Shown: in pieces, positions 22,444-30,447 of the stretch | Numbering within the stretch: position 1 is the first letter of the stretch | Layout: each line of letters starts with the position of its first letter | Assembly (NCBI GenBank): GCA_019117205.1 | Contig: DXAC01000060.1 | Location: 1 to 57,444 of the forward strand | Source of the DNA: Candidatus Allofournierella merdigallinarum | GTDB taxonomy: Bacteria; Bacillota; Clostridia; Oscillospirales; Ruminococcaceae | Length of the DNA: 57,444 nt | Direction of reading: 5' to 3' | Made by a program: the position numbers and the translations under genes | Notes under the pieces: generated by a model | Seen by the model: the letters and a program-made list of their open reading frames with translations, nothing else | Database searches by the model: none | What the model was told of the DNA's origin: nothing

Positions 22444-24128
22444 GGGGCATTCTCCTTCCAAAGGGTCAGCAGCCCGGCGGCGCTGAACAGGATCAGCAGC
22501 GGATGCACACTGGAGAGGTACATCGCGTAGGTGCCGATGTGGAAGCTGGCCACCTCCATAAAGGCGATCATGAAGCAGCGCAGCAGCGCCATGCCCAGGA
22601 TGCCCGCCAGCAGCAGCGCCAGCATCCCCCGGCCGAGGGCGATGGGCCGCTTTTTGCGCGTATCCCCCAGCAGCGCCAGGGCGTTTTTCCCCTGCAGCAC
22701 CACCGCTGCGGCAAAGGCCAGGGGCAGCGCCAGGGCATAGACGGCGCGCACCGTTTCCAGCCCCAGGTACACCGCCCGCTGTACCGGGCTGTAATAGGGC
22801 AGCGCGGTGCCCGCCTGGGCGGCGGAATTGGTGCGCTGGCCCAGGTAGTTTTCCCAAACGGCCAGGTCCTCCACCGGACCGATGGAGAGGTTCTCCCCGT
22901 CGTAGGGCTGGCAGCCGCCAAAGGTGAGGGTGTACCACAGGCTGTACAGCCCCTCCTTGACCACCGGGGCCACATACTCCGTCCGGATGGGGGGCGTGGT
23001 GCCGGTGCGCGCGGAGCCCTCAGAGGGCAGATCGCCCGCGTCGCAGGCGGCGTTGATGGCGTCCGCCACCCCCTGCCAGTACTCCTCCGCCCCGGGGGCG
23101 CTGTCGTACACGCCCTCGTACCAGGCGGCCTTGCGGACGGCCCAGTAGAAGCTGCCGGACTGGTAGTCGTCCAGCTCCGGGTTGCGGTAGCTGTTTTGCA
23201 GGTCCTCGTCCTCCTCCAGCCATTTTTCCAGAGGGGCCAGGGCGGGCACCTGCTCGTACAGCAGCTGCCGGGCCTCGGCGGGCACGCTCACCAGCGGGGT
23301 GTAAAAGGCGGCGCCCACCCGGTTCATGGCCCCCATGGCGGCGGAAAAGCCGCCGGAGGAGAAATCGCTCACGGTGAACACGCCGTAATACGCCCAGTTC
23401 ACGGCGCTGAACGCCGCCAGGCCCGCCGCCAGCACCCCGAAAGGCAGCGCCAGCGAAACGCACCGGGCCGCCTTGTTGCCGGCAGGGGCCGCCTGCCGCA
23501 GGGCAGCGACGAGCAGGATCAGGGTGCCCACGGCGGCAAAGGGCATAAGCCACATGCCATCCTCCCGGGCCAGCCAGGCCAGGGCAAGACCCGCCCCCGC
23601 CAGCGCCAGCCAGGGCAGACAGCGGCCCAAGGGCTCCCGCCAGCGCAAAGCCGCGCCGCACAGGCCGGCGAAGAACAGCATACACAGCGCCGGGAAGATG
23701 TTGTCCCGGTAGACCCGCAGGGTGAAGCTGGCGCTCACCGCCGGGCTGAACGCCAGCAGGGCGAACACCAGAAAGCGGCTTTTATACCGCCGCAGCACCG
23801 GGGCGAACGCCATTGCCGCCGCCAGCGCCCCGCCGCAGGCCAGCAGCTGGCCGGCCGCGAGATACGGGATGTGCAGCGCGTTGCACAAGGCCAGCCACAC
23901 CGCGAAGAACATGTGTTTTGAGAGGGTGAGCCAGTCGTACTCCCCCAGCCATGCGCCGGCGGAGATGCTCCGGGCGGCCCGGAACATCAGCTCGTCGTCG
24001 ATGGGCGCGCCGTCCACCCACACCCAGATCATCTGGAACCGGCTCACGGCCAGCTTTGCCAGCACCACCAGCGCCACGGCGATCCAGAAAGCCCGGCGGC
24101 TCATATCCTTTTGTAAGATCTGTTTCAT
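22431..24128 (-). CDS. Polytopic membrane protein, GT-C glycosyltransferase-like
   Basis: 565 aa with roughly 11-13 transmembrane segments. An Asp-Asp pair (GAPIDDELMF, about residues 40-49) lies in the first extracellular loop, the position of the catalytic acidic motif in GT-C enzymes that use polyprenyl-phosphate sugars. A large external domain (about 270-430) rich in Asp/Glu/Tyr sits between membrane blocks, and the protein ends in several helices. AAAGGAATACG precedes the start. It is adjacent to the GtrII-like gene and two GT2 enzymes, so a role in adding a sugar to a surface polymer outside the cell is likely. Family and acceptor are not identified. Confidence 0.65.
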   Translation of the reverse strand: MKQILQKDMSRRAFWIAVALVVLAKLAVSRFQMIWVWVDGAPIDDELMFRAARSISAGAWLGEYDWLTLSKHMFFAVWLALCNALHIPYLAAGQLLACGGALAAAMAFAPVLRRYKSRFLVFALLAFSPAVSASFTLRVYRDNIFPALCMLFFAGLCGAALRWREPLGRCLPWLALAGAGLALAWLAREDGMWLMPFAAVGTLILLVAALRQAAPAGNKAARCVSLALPFGVLAAGLAAFSAVNWAYYGVFTVSDFSSGGFSAAMGAMNRVGAAFYTPLVSVPAEARQLLYEQVPALAPLEKWLEEDEDLQNSYRNPELDDYQSGSFYWAVRKAAWYEGVYDSAPGAEEYWQGVADAINAACDAGDLPSEGSARTGTTPPIRTEYVAPVVKEGLYSLWYTLTFGGCQPYDGENLSIGPVEDLAVWENYLGQRTNSAAQAGTALPYYSPVQRAVYLGLETVRAVYALALPLAFAAAVVLQGKNALALLGDTRKKRPIALGRGMLALLLAGILGMALLRCFMIAFMEVASFHIGTYAMYLSSVHPLLILFSAAGLLTLWKENAPWQS

Positions 24129-24137
24129 CGTATTCCT

Positions 24138-25742
24138 TTACTCACTCAAACGCACCACCAGCACGTCGCCGATCGTTCTCACACAGCCCTCCGCGGGCCA
24201 GGGGGGCATGGCCGCGTACTCGGCGCTGTCCAGAATGGCCTGCTGCTCCGCCTCGCTGAGGTAGGCAAAGTTCGTTCCGAAATTGTCGTTGAGGAAATGG
24301 TGGTAGGCGTTGTCGCCGAAGAGCAGCGAGTCGGTGTGTACGCCCCGGATCATCAGGGTGAGCAGGTCGGCGTACTCCATCAGCGGCGTCTCGCTGACCA
24401 CCTCCACCCCCTTACCGCCAAAGAAGACCCTGGCATGGATGGAATAGCCCTCCTGCATCTCCATGCGGGCCAGGATACGGTTGCTGTTGGCCACGTCCCG
24501 CTGCGCGATGATCTCCAGCACCCGGGCGGACTGGTTCGCCAGCAGAGTGAAATGCCAGCTCATCAGCAGCAGGGCGCCCAGGGTGGCCCAGCGGGTGAGC
24601 TGCACGACGCCCAGCGGGCTGGGGCGCATCCAGTCGGCAAACACCAGGGGGATCAGCAAAAAGAGCCCGTTGGCAAAACCGTTCAGCGAGTTGTAGGGAA
24701 AGGTCTCCGGCTGCAGGATCGCCAGCGTCGTGGCGCCGGCGGGCAGCAGCACCAGCCACAGGCAGCCCAGCGCCCAGTGAGCGGCCAGCGGGCCGGGGCC
24801 CGAGAGCCCCTGCCGCCTGCCGCTTTGCCAGAGCAGGGCGGCTGCCAGCAGCGCCATCAGCCCCAGGATGCCCCACCCCAGCAGCTGCCAGGGCAGGCTG
24901 GTGGCGTACACCAGCTTGTTCATGAACACGTGGTCCGCGCCCAGATACAGCGTCCGGAGCACCCGCAGGCTGCCCGCCGGGTCCAGCTGGCCCATGCTGG
25001 AAAAGCCGCCGTATTCAATGGCGGTCACGCCCTGGATCCCCAGCACCAGCTTGGTGGAGCCCATATACAGCAGCACGCCGGCAGCCCCCGCCAGCGCCAG
25101 CTGCCCGGCGGTGGCCAGCGCGCGCCGACAGCCTCCTTGCAGGGTGGCGCCGAAGCACACCAGCAGGCACAGCAGCACCGCAACATCCAGATAGGCCTGA
25201 TAGATGGCCATGGACAGGCACAGCAAAACAGCGCCTCCGGCGACCCCTTTCCATCCCGGGAGCCGCCGGGCCGCCAGCACCGCCCCCGCCGCCAGCACCA
25301 GCGCCAGCATATACGGGTCGGCCGCATAGGCGAACAGCATCGTGGTGGTCACCGCCGGCAGCACCGCCAGGCAGCAGCCGATCACGCCGCACAGCAGCGG
25401 CGTTTTCACCTGCAGCAGCTCCACGAACAGCACCGCGAACACGCCCAGGTACACCAGGCCCAGCCACACGTTCAGCGCCGGCAGCTCCATGTAGGAGCTG
25501 ATCGCCCCCGCCCACTGCAGCATCCAGCGGCCCAGGTAGGAGATATTCTGCTGGTGGTAGCTGAAATAAGGCGAGTCGTCCACCATGAAATAGTGAGACA
25601 TCCGGTAAAAATGGACCAGCAGCCCGGGCAGCACTGTTCCCCAGAACGCCCACGCCCACTGCGTCTTTATCTTCTCCCGCCATCCGGCCAGTGCCTGTTC
25701 CGGCGCCGGTATCTCACGCAACATATTCCCGCACCCTTTCAT
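24138..25742 (-). CDS. GtrII-type membrane glucosyltransferase-like protein
   Basis: 534 aa with about 11 membrane helices. After the first helix come VDDSPYFSYHQQNISYLGRW, the Asp-Asp loop and Gly-Arg-Trp pattern of GtrII/GT-C serotype-conversion glucosyltransferases, which transfer a sugar from bactoprenyl phosphate to a surface polymer on the outer side. A C-terminal soluble domain (about 410-534) follows. The ATG overlaps the stop of the GT2 gene (ATGA), pairing it with the enzyme that would charge the lipid carrier; a second ATG at 25724 is a possible start. GtrII proteins are best known from Shigella phages, so its presence inside a Firmicute chromosomal operon is noteworthy. Confidence 0.78.
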   Translation of the reverse strand: MKGCGNMLREIPAPEQALAGWREKIKTQWAWAFWGTVLPGLLVHFYRMSHYFMVDDSPYFSYHQQNISYLGRWMLQWAGAISSYMELPALNVWLGLVYLGVFAVLFVELLQVKTPLLCGVIGCCLAVLPAVTTTMLFAYAADPYMLALVLAAGAVLAARRLPGWKGVAGGAVLLCLSMAIYQAYLDVAVLLCLLVCFGATLQGGCRRALATAGQLALAGAAGVLLYMGSTKLVLGIQGVTAIEYGGFSSMGQLDPAGSLRVLRTLYLGADHVFMNKLVYATSLPWQLLGWGILGLMALLAAALLWQSGRRQGLSGPGPLAAHWALGCLWLVLLPAGATTLAILQPETFPYNSLNGFANGLFLLIPLVFADWMRPSPLGVVQLTRWATLGALLLMSWHFTLLANQSARVLEIIAQRDVANSNRILARMEMQEGYSIHARVFFGGKGVEVVSETPLMEYADLLTLMIRGVHTDSLLFGDNAYHHFLNDNFGTNFAYLSEAEQQAILDSAEYAAMPPWPAEGCVRTIGDVLVVRLSE

Positions 25743-26656
25743 TTTTGCAGCTTCTCCACGCCCTCGATGAGGTAGCTCTGCTTTTTAAAGGCAAGGCGCA
25801 CCAGCAGGTTCAGGTACTTCACCGCGATGGTGAGGATGAAGAACAGCCCCGAGAGCCCCGCGGAGAGCAGCAGCATGGTGGTGGTCCAGCCGGCGATGGG
25901 CTGGCCCAGGCAGAACACCGCCACCGTGTAAACAAGGGCCAGCAGGGTGAGGAACATCATGCCCAGGCTGATGGCAAGGCTCAGCTTGTAGCCCGCGTCG
26001 GTGTAAAGGGCCAGGCTGTCCACCGCCTTGTCCAGCCGGGGGCCGTCGTCCCTTGCCGCCGCGCCCTCAAAGGTCAGGCTGGCGCAGGCAAGGCCGCTGG
26101 CGGCATAGGCCGCCTTGCGGTAGGCCAGATCGTCGCTGATGGCTTTCACCCGGTTGATGGCCCGGCGGCTCACCAGCCGGAATGCGTCGGTGGAGAGTTT
26201 ATAGGGGCTGTTGCTGAACCGGTTGAACACCCGGTAGAACGCCCGGCTGGTGAACCGCTGCCGGCTGGGGCAGACGGTGACCACGTCAAAACCGGCCAGC
26301 GCTTTCTGATAAGCCTGCCAGACAAGGGCGGGGTCGTAGCTCATCACCGGCCGGTCGAACTCGAACACGAAGTCGCCGACGGCCGCGTCCAGCCCGGCGT
26401 TCATCGCCCGCTCCACACCCTGGCGCAGGCTCATGTTCACGATGGTCAGCGGGGCGGCCAGCGCCCCGGCGGCCCAGGTCTTCACCGCCTGCACCGTGTC
26501 GGCGGCGCAGCCGTCGTTCACTGCGATGATCTCGTAGTGGTCGAAGTGCTCCGCCAGCACCCCGTTCAGGGCGGCGAAGAAGTCCGCCGCGCCGCCGCCG
26601 TTTTGCAGGCAGACCACCGCCGAGATGAAATTGCTCTCTTTATTGTTCCGGGCCAT
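25739..26656 (-). CDS. Family 2 glycosyltransferase with two C-terminal membrane helices (GtrB/DPM1-like)
   Basis: 305 aa. An N-terminal GT-A domain (HYEIIAVNDGCAADT, then FVFEFDRPVMSYDP in place of the usual DADLQDPP) is followed by SPYKLSTDAFRLVSRRAINRV, matching GtrB's YK.xxxxxFRL pattern. Two strong membrane helices (about 225-250 and 262-285) anchor it. GtrB-like enzymes make undecaprenyl-phosphate glucose for a GtrII partner, and the partner gene follows directly with a 4-bp overlap. The metal-binding DxD is degenerate (only the Asp in FEFD is clear), so activity needs confirmation. GAGGTG precedes the start, inside the 3' end of the oxidoreductase gene. Confidence 0.82.
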   Translation of the reverse strand: MARNNKESNFISAVVCLQNGGGAADFFAALNGVLAEHFDHYEIIAVNDGCAADTVQAVKTWAAGALAAPLTIVNMSLRQGVERAMNAGLDAAVGDFVFEFDRPVMSYDPALVWQAYQKALAGFDVVTVCPSRQRFTSRAFYRVFNRFSNSPYKLSTDAFRLVSRRAINRVKAISDDLAYRKAAYAASGLACASLTFEGAAARDDGPRLDKAVDSLALYTDAGYKLSLAISLGMMFLTLLALVYTVAVFCLGQPIAGWTTTMLLLSAGLSGLFFILTIAVKYLNLLVRLAFKKQSYLIEGVEKLQK

Positions 26657-27770
26657 CTTGCAGCACCTCGTCCAAGTCGTATACCGTGTTGATCTTGCCG
26701 GAAAGCACGCTCACAAAGGCCGGCGCGCCGGCATAGCGGCGGATCACCGTGGGGCGGGAGTCGTCGATCTCGCTGGCCTTTAAAATGGGCTTCATGCTGA
26801 ACAGGCTGCCCGCGTAGGCAAAGCCGTATTCTTCCTTTAGATACTTGCGGGCCAGCTGGCTCATCTGGGGCCAGGCGCTGGCGGGCTTTGCCGGGCAGTC
26901 GTTGCAGTTGAAAAGGTCCCCCGGGCGGCAGCGCCCGCCGCTGTTCGCCTGGCAGGCAAAGGCGGGCAGGCTGTCGTAGCTGGTCACATGGGGGGTAAAG
27001 GTCACGCTGGTGAGGCTGTGGTACCCGGTGCGGCCAAAGGGCATAATGGAGAAAAAGGGCCCGTCCATCACCGTGATGCCGGTGTCTTTCAGTTTGTCGT
27101 TCACGGTACACAGGATGATCTCGCACAGCTCGTACTTGATCTTAAAGGGCTCGAAGCCCAGCATGGCGTGTACCTCGTTCACCCCGGCATAGGTGGCGTT
27201 GAGCAAAAACGGCGCCTCGGCGGTGACATCCCCCGCCTTTACCCGCCAGACGCTTCCCGCCCGCTCGATGCGCTCGGGCTTGCGGGAGTAGAGCACGGTC
27301 ACATTGTTCATGGCGGCGATGCGCTTCAGAAAGTGTTCTTTGAGCAGCTTCGCGTCGTAGGTGTACTCGGTGGTGAGGAAAGCCCCGTCGCACTGGCCGG
27401 GGTTGAAGTACTTCGAGACGGCCACCTCGTCACAGCGGATGCGCGCCGCGGCGCAAAAGCGCCGGAACTCCTCCGCATTGGTCCAGGAGAAATGGGCGCT
27501 GGTGGCGTAGACCTGGTCAAACTCCCGCAGCAGGCAGAAGTCGTAGTCGCGGCAAAAGCGCTCGAAGTAATGGGCGCTCTTGATGGCGGTGGAGTAGCTG
27601 CGGGGGTAATGGTAGCCCATGTGTACCCGGGCCTGGTTGATGTAGGTGGCCCGCAGAAAGGGGCCGGGGTCCTTTTCCAGCGCCAGCACCCGCTGGCCCG
27701 CCCCGCCGCACTTTTCGGCGGCGTACAGGCCGTAGAGCCCCGCGCCCAGAATAATCTTGTCGTAGGTCAA
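26640..27770 (-). CDS. FAD-dependent oxidoreductase (DadA/GlpD-like) with a four-cysteine motif
   Basis: 376 aa from a TTG at 27770, chosen because AAGGGGGG is 7 nt upstream and the Rossmann strand begins at once (YDKIILGAGLYGLYAAEKC; GxGxxG). RATYINQARVHMGYHYPRS is a second family block. An unusual C-x7-C-x7-C-x2-C group (ACQANSGGRCRPGDLFNCNDC, within residues about 275-295) could bind a metal or form disulfides. The gene sits between two GT2 genes of the glycan module (13-bp gap upstream, 17-bp overlap downstream), so it probably oxidises a sugar or polyol precursor. The substrate is unknown. Confidence 0.78.
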   Translation of the reverse strand: MTYDKIILGAGLYGLYAAEKCGGAGQRVLALEKDPGPFLRATYINQARVHMGYHYPRSYSTAIKSAHYFERFCRDYDFCLLREFDQVYATSAHFSWTNAEEFRRFCAAARIRCDEVAVSKYFNPGQCDGAFLTTEYTYDAKLLKEHFLKRIAAMNNVTVLYSRKPERIERAGSVWRVKAGDVTAEAPFLLNATYAGVNEVHAMLGFEPFKIKYELCEIILCTVNDKLKDTGITVMDGPFFSIMPFGRTGYHSLTSVTFTPHVTSYDSLPAFACQANSGGRCRPGDLFNCNDCPAKPASAWPQMSQLARKYLKEEYGFAYAGSLFSMKPILKASEIDDSRPTVIRRYAGAPAFVSVLSGKINTVYDLDEVLQDGPEQ

Positions 27771-27783
27771 TGCCCATCCCCCC

Positions 27784-28581
27784 TTATTCTGGGTCGTACT
27801 TGCCCGCCAGGGCCGCAAAGAGGATCTTCAGGAGGTTTGAGTTTCCCTTGAAGCCCTTGATCTTGGTGGGGGCGGGCTCGTTTTTCGGGTAGGCCCGCTC
27901 CACCGGCACCTCGCAGGCCGAAAGGCCCAGCCGGGTGGCCCGCACACTGAGATACGCCAGCAGCTCGTAGCCCGTGAAGATGTCCCGCAAGGGCTGCACC
28001 GCCGGGTGGGTCAGGTAGGCCCGGCTGTAGGCCCGGTAGGCGTTGGTGGTGTCGGTGAACCAGTGGCGCGCCGCCAGGCTGATCACCGGCGCGTGGATAA
28101 AGCGCACTGCCAGCCAGCGGGCGGGCGGGGTGTTCACCGCCCTGCCGCCCCTGATGAAGCGGCTGCCCTGCACCAGGTCGTAGCCCTCGTTCAGTTTTTC
28201 AATGAACAGCGGCACGCTCTCGATGGAGTCCTTGTTGTTGCCGTCGATGGTCAAAACGCCCCGGTAGCCCCGCTCCAGCGCGAAGTGCAGCCCCATGCGA
28301 AGCTGCGCCCCCTGTTTGCCGGGCCCGGTCTTGGTGAGCAGGCAGTTCACCCCCCGGCTTTTCAGGCCGGGCAGCGCCATGCTGCCGTCGGTGCTGCCGC
28401 CGTCGCAGAGGATGATGTCCACCAGGCCGCACACGCCGGCGGCCCTGGCCCGGTCCAGCTCTTTCAGGATGCGGCTGCCCTCGTTGATGATGGGGATGAG
28501 CAGGCAGTAATCGCTGCGCTTTTCCGCCAGCTGCTCCAGGGTATAGTCCGGCACGCCGGGGATGTTCTTCCGCTCTTCCAT
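27784..28581 (-). CDS. Family 2 glycosyltransferase (polyprenyl-phosphate sugar synthase-like)
   Basis: 265 aa from ATG 28581; a TTG at 28593, nearer the GGAGGTG, is the alternative. GT-A features: CLLIPIINEGSRILKEL (nucleotide-binding strand), DIILCDGGSTDGS, LTIDGNNKDS (the metal-binding Asp as DGN instead of DxD), VQGSRFIRGG and TTNAYRAYSRAYL. No membrane helices are evident, so it is cytoplasmic or peripheral. The first base of its region overlaps the isomerase gene's stop, and the FAD oxidoreductase starts 13 bp later. Likely it builds or transfers the sugar made by the neighbouring epimerase and isomerase. Confidence 0.83.
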   Translation of the reverse strand: MEERKNIPGVPDYTLEQLAEKRSDYCLLIPIINEGSRILKELDRARAAGVCGLVDIILCDGGSTDGSMALPGLKSRGVNCLLTKTGPGKQGAQLRMGLHFALERGYRGVLTIDGNNKDSIESVPLFIEKLNEGYDLVQGSRFIRGGRAVNTPPARWLAVRFIHAPVISLAARHWFTDTTNAYRAYSRAYLTHPAVQPLRDIFTGYELLAYLSVRATRLGLSACEVPVERAYPKNEPAPTKIKGFKGNSNLLKILFAALAGKYDPE

Positions 28582-28585
28582 GGTC

Positions 28586-29368
28586 TTATCCAAACACCTC
28601 CGCCAGATATTCCAGGCTGCGTTCCAGTTCCTCTTTCCCGGCTGCTTTCATCTCCAGGGACACAAACCCCTGATACCCCACCCCTTTGAGCAGCAGCGCA
28701 AGCTCCCGGTGGAGCGGCCGCGGCTGGAGGGGCGCAAGGCCCGGCTCGCTGATGTGTACATGGCTCACCAGGTCCAGGTAGGCGGCAATGTCCGCCGCCG
28801 TCTCCCCGTTCGCCACCATGGCGCCCACGTCCAGGTTCACCGCCAGGCCCGGCCGGTCCAGCCGCCGGACCAGGGCGAACACCTCCTTGTGGGTGTTCAG
28901 GAAGTTGGTGTTGTACAGCGGCGGGTTCGCCTCCAGGGCGATCACCGCCCCCCGCCGCTGGGCCAGATACGCCAGCTGCTCGAAAAAGCCGTTCGCCTCG
29001 GCGGCGGTGTGGCCCTGGGGGATGTTCCGGTTGCGGGGGCAGCCGAACACCAGGCTTTTGCAGTGGCAGGCGTAGGCAAACTCCAGCGCCTGGGCGGTGT
29101 AGTCCGCCAGGGCCGCCGCCTCCGCCGGCAGGAAGATGCTGCCGGCCTGGCCGTACCAGATGCTCTGCATACTGGGGATGGCAAAGCCGTATTTCTGCCA
29201 CATGACCCCGGCGAAGAGGGCCGCGCCGGGCAGGTTGTCGTAGGGGCGCTCGGGAAAGACGCGGGTGGGGGCGATCTCCAGGCCGGCGTAGCCCAGCCCT
29301 TTCATCTTTTCCCACACGGCCTCGTCCTCGGCGGCGCTCCAGCCGATGTTGGAGGCGGAAAGTTTCAT
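28586..29368 (-). CDS. Sugar-phosphate isomerase/epimerase (xylose-isomerase-like TIM barrel)
   Basis: 260 aa from ATG 29368, which overlaps the upstream stop (ATGA). An AP-endonuclease-2/xylose isomerase-like barrel is indicated by LGYAGLEIAPTRVF, the Glu in AVIALEANPPLYNTNF, the Asp in LAVNLDVGAMVANG, the His in LVSHVHISEPG and the Glu in GFVSLEMKAAG, the four usual metal ligands. Family members isomerise or epimerise keto-sugars and inositols. It is the second gene of the glycan operon and may shape the sugar that the SDR enzyme and glycosyltransferases use. The specific reaction is unknown. Confidence 0.82.
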   Translation of the reverse strand: MKLSASNIGWSAAEDEAVWEKMKGLGYAGLEIAPTRVFPERPYDNLPGAALFAGVMWQKYGFAIPSMQSIWYGQAGSIFLPAEAAALADYTAQALEFAYACHCKSLVFGCPRNRNIPQGHTAAEANGFFEQLAYLAQRRGAVIALEANPPLYNTNFLNTHKEVFALVRRLDRPGLAVNLDVGAMVANGETAADIAAYLDLVSHVHISEPGLAPLQPRPLHRELALLLKGVGYQGFVSLEMKAAGKEELERSLEYLAEVFG

Positions 29369-30294
29369 GCCTCTTCCTCCCATTTCTTCATGAAGCGGCG
29401 GATGCCCGCCAGCTCCTCCTCTTCGGTGCAGATGTAGCCGCCCGCGCCGCCGAACAGCGAGGCGTGTTCGGTGCGAAGATCGTAGTCGAAAGGCGCGCCG
29501 GCCAGCTCGTTTTTGAACTCGCCCCCGGTCACCGCCCGGTACACCGCCGCGGCGCTCACCGGCGGGGTGGCCAGGTTCAAAAGGCGCAGCCCGGCGGCCA
29601 GGGCCGTTTCGATGTGGCCCCACAGCTCCGCCAGGTCGTAGAACTGGTACACCGAGCGGCTGTCGGTGAAGTTGAGGGCGTTCCAGCCGTTTTGGGCGAA
29701 CCACGCCCGCAGCGCGGCGGGGTCCGCCGCGCCGGAAAGCCTGTAAAAGCCGTTGCCCGCGTCGGTGTAGGCGGCGGCCACCAGCTCGCTTTTCGCCGCC
29801 AGCTCCCCGTACTTCGCCGGCCGCAGCATCGCCGGGGTGAGGGTGTGCAGGTCGTACAAAAAGTTCTTTTTCAGCCCTTTGCCGTACAGGGCGGGCAGCC
29901 GGACGATCAGGGCGTTTTCAAAGTCTTCCCGCACCCAGTTCTCCAGCTGCAGCCGGTTGGCCCCGTAGGGGGCCAGGCCCGGGCCGGCCGGATCGTCCGC
30001 CTCGGTCTTGCCCCGGCTGTCGGCGTACACCGCCACCGTGGAGATGAGCACCACCCGCCTGCCGGCCAGCCGCCGCAGGTTCTCCCGGGCGGCGCACATC
30101 ACCGCAAGGTCAGCCTCCGGGTCCTGGTTGGCCAGGTACATGGCCGCCGGCACCCCGGCGTAGACCACCAGATCGTTGTCCCTGCCAAACTGCCGGGCCA
30201 CGTCGGTGGAGTGGCAGGCGGCGTCAAAAGCGGCGCTCGCCAACAGGTTGCCCCCCACAAAGCCGGTGCTGCCCACGAGAACGGTCTGTCCCAT
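29365..30294 (-). CDS. NAD-dependent epimerase/dehydratase-family (extended SDR) protein
   Basis: 309 aa from ATG 30294, with AAAGGGG 8 nt upstream; a TTG at 30312 is an alternative. The Rossmann start VLVGSTGFVGGNLLAS holds GxxGxxG. VVLISTVAVYAD is the strand with the catalytic Ser/Thr, and the YxxxK motif appears degenerate, as YGANR with Arg in place of Lys. IVRLPALYGKGLK follows the pattern of NDP-sugar epimerases. It is the first gene of a 12-kb operon with a strong promoter (30336-30364). Likely role: a sugar-nucleotide reductase or epimerase supplying the downstream glycosyltransferases. The altered active site makes the reaction uncertain. Confidence 0.8.
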   Translation of the reverse strand: MGQTVLVGSTGFVGGNLLASAAFDAACHSTDVARQFGRDNDLVVYAGVPAAMYLANQDPEADLAVMCAARENLRRLAGRRVVLISTVAVYADSRGKTEADDPAGPGLAPYGANRLQLENWVREDFENALIVRLPALYGKGLKKNFLYDLHTLTPAMLRPAKYGELAAKSELVAAAYTDAGNGFYRLSGAADPAALRAWFAQNGWNALNFTDSRSVYQFYDLAELWGHIETALAAGLRLLNLATPPVSAAAVYRAVTGGEFKNELAGAPFDYDLRTEHASLFGGAGGYICTEEEELAGIRRFMKKWEEEA

Positions 30295-30335
30295 CCTTTG
30301 CGCCCCTTTCAAAAGGTCATAGCAATACAGATATC

Positions 30336-30364
30336 ATTATACACAAAAATCCCCCGGCAGACAA
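30336..30364 (-). promoter_or_regulatory. Promoter of the glycan/cmk/ispH-rpsA operon
   Basis: TTGTCT (30364-30359), a 17-bp spacer and a consensus TATAAT (30341-30336), about 40 bp upstream of the first start codon. No other promoter of this quality was found down to 17914. Confidence 0.8.
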
Positions 30365-30394
30365 GGGCCGGGGGAACGCGGCGCCGGGCCGCGC

Positions 30395-30425
30395 AAAAAA
30401 GGCCGGCTTGCCGCGGCAGCCAGCC
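30395..30425 (-). terminator. Terminator of the LacI-2 sugar operon
   Basis: An 8-bp stem with one G-T pair (30401-30408 with 30418-30425) is followed on the minus strand by a run of T ending at 30395, 23 bp past the stop at 30448. Confidence 0.8.
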
Positions 30426-30447
30426 ACTTGATCTGACGGCGGGCGGA

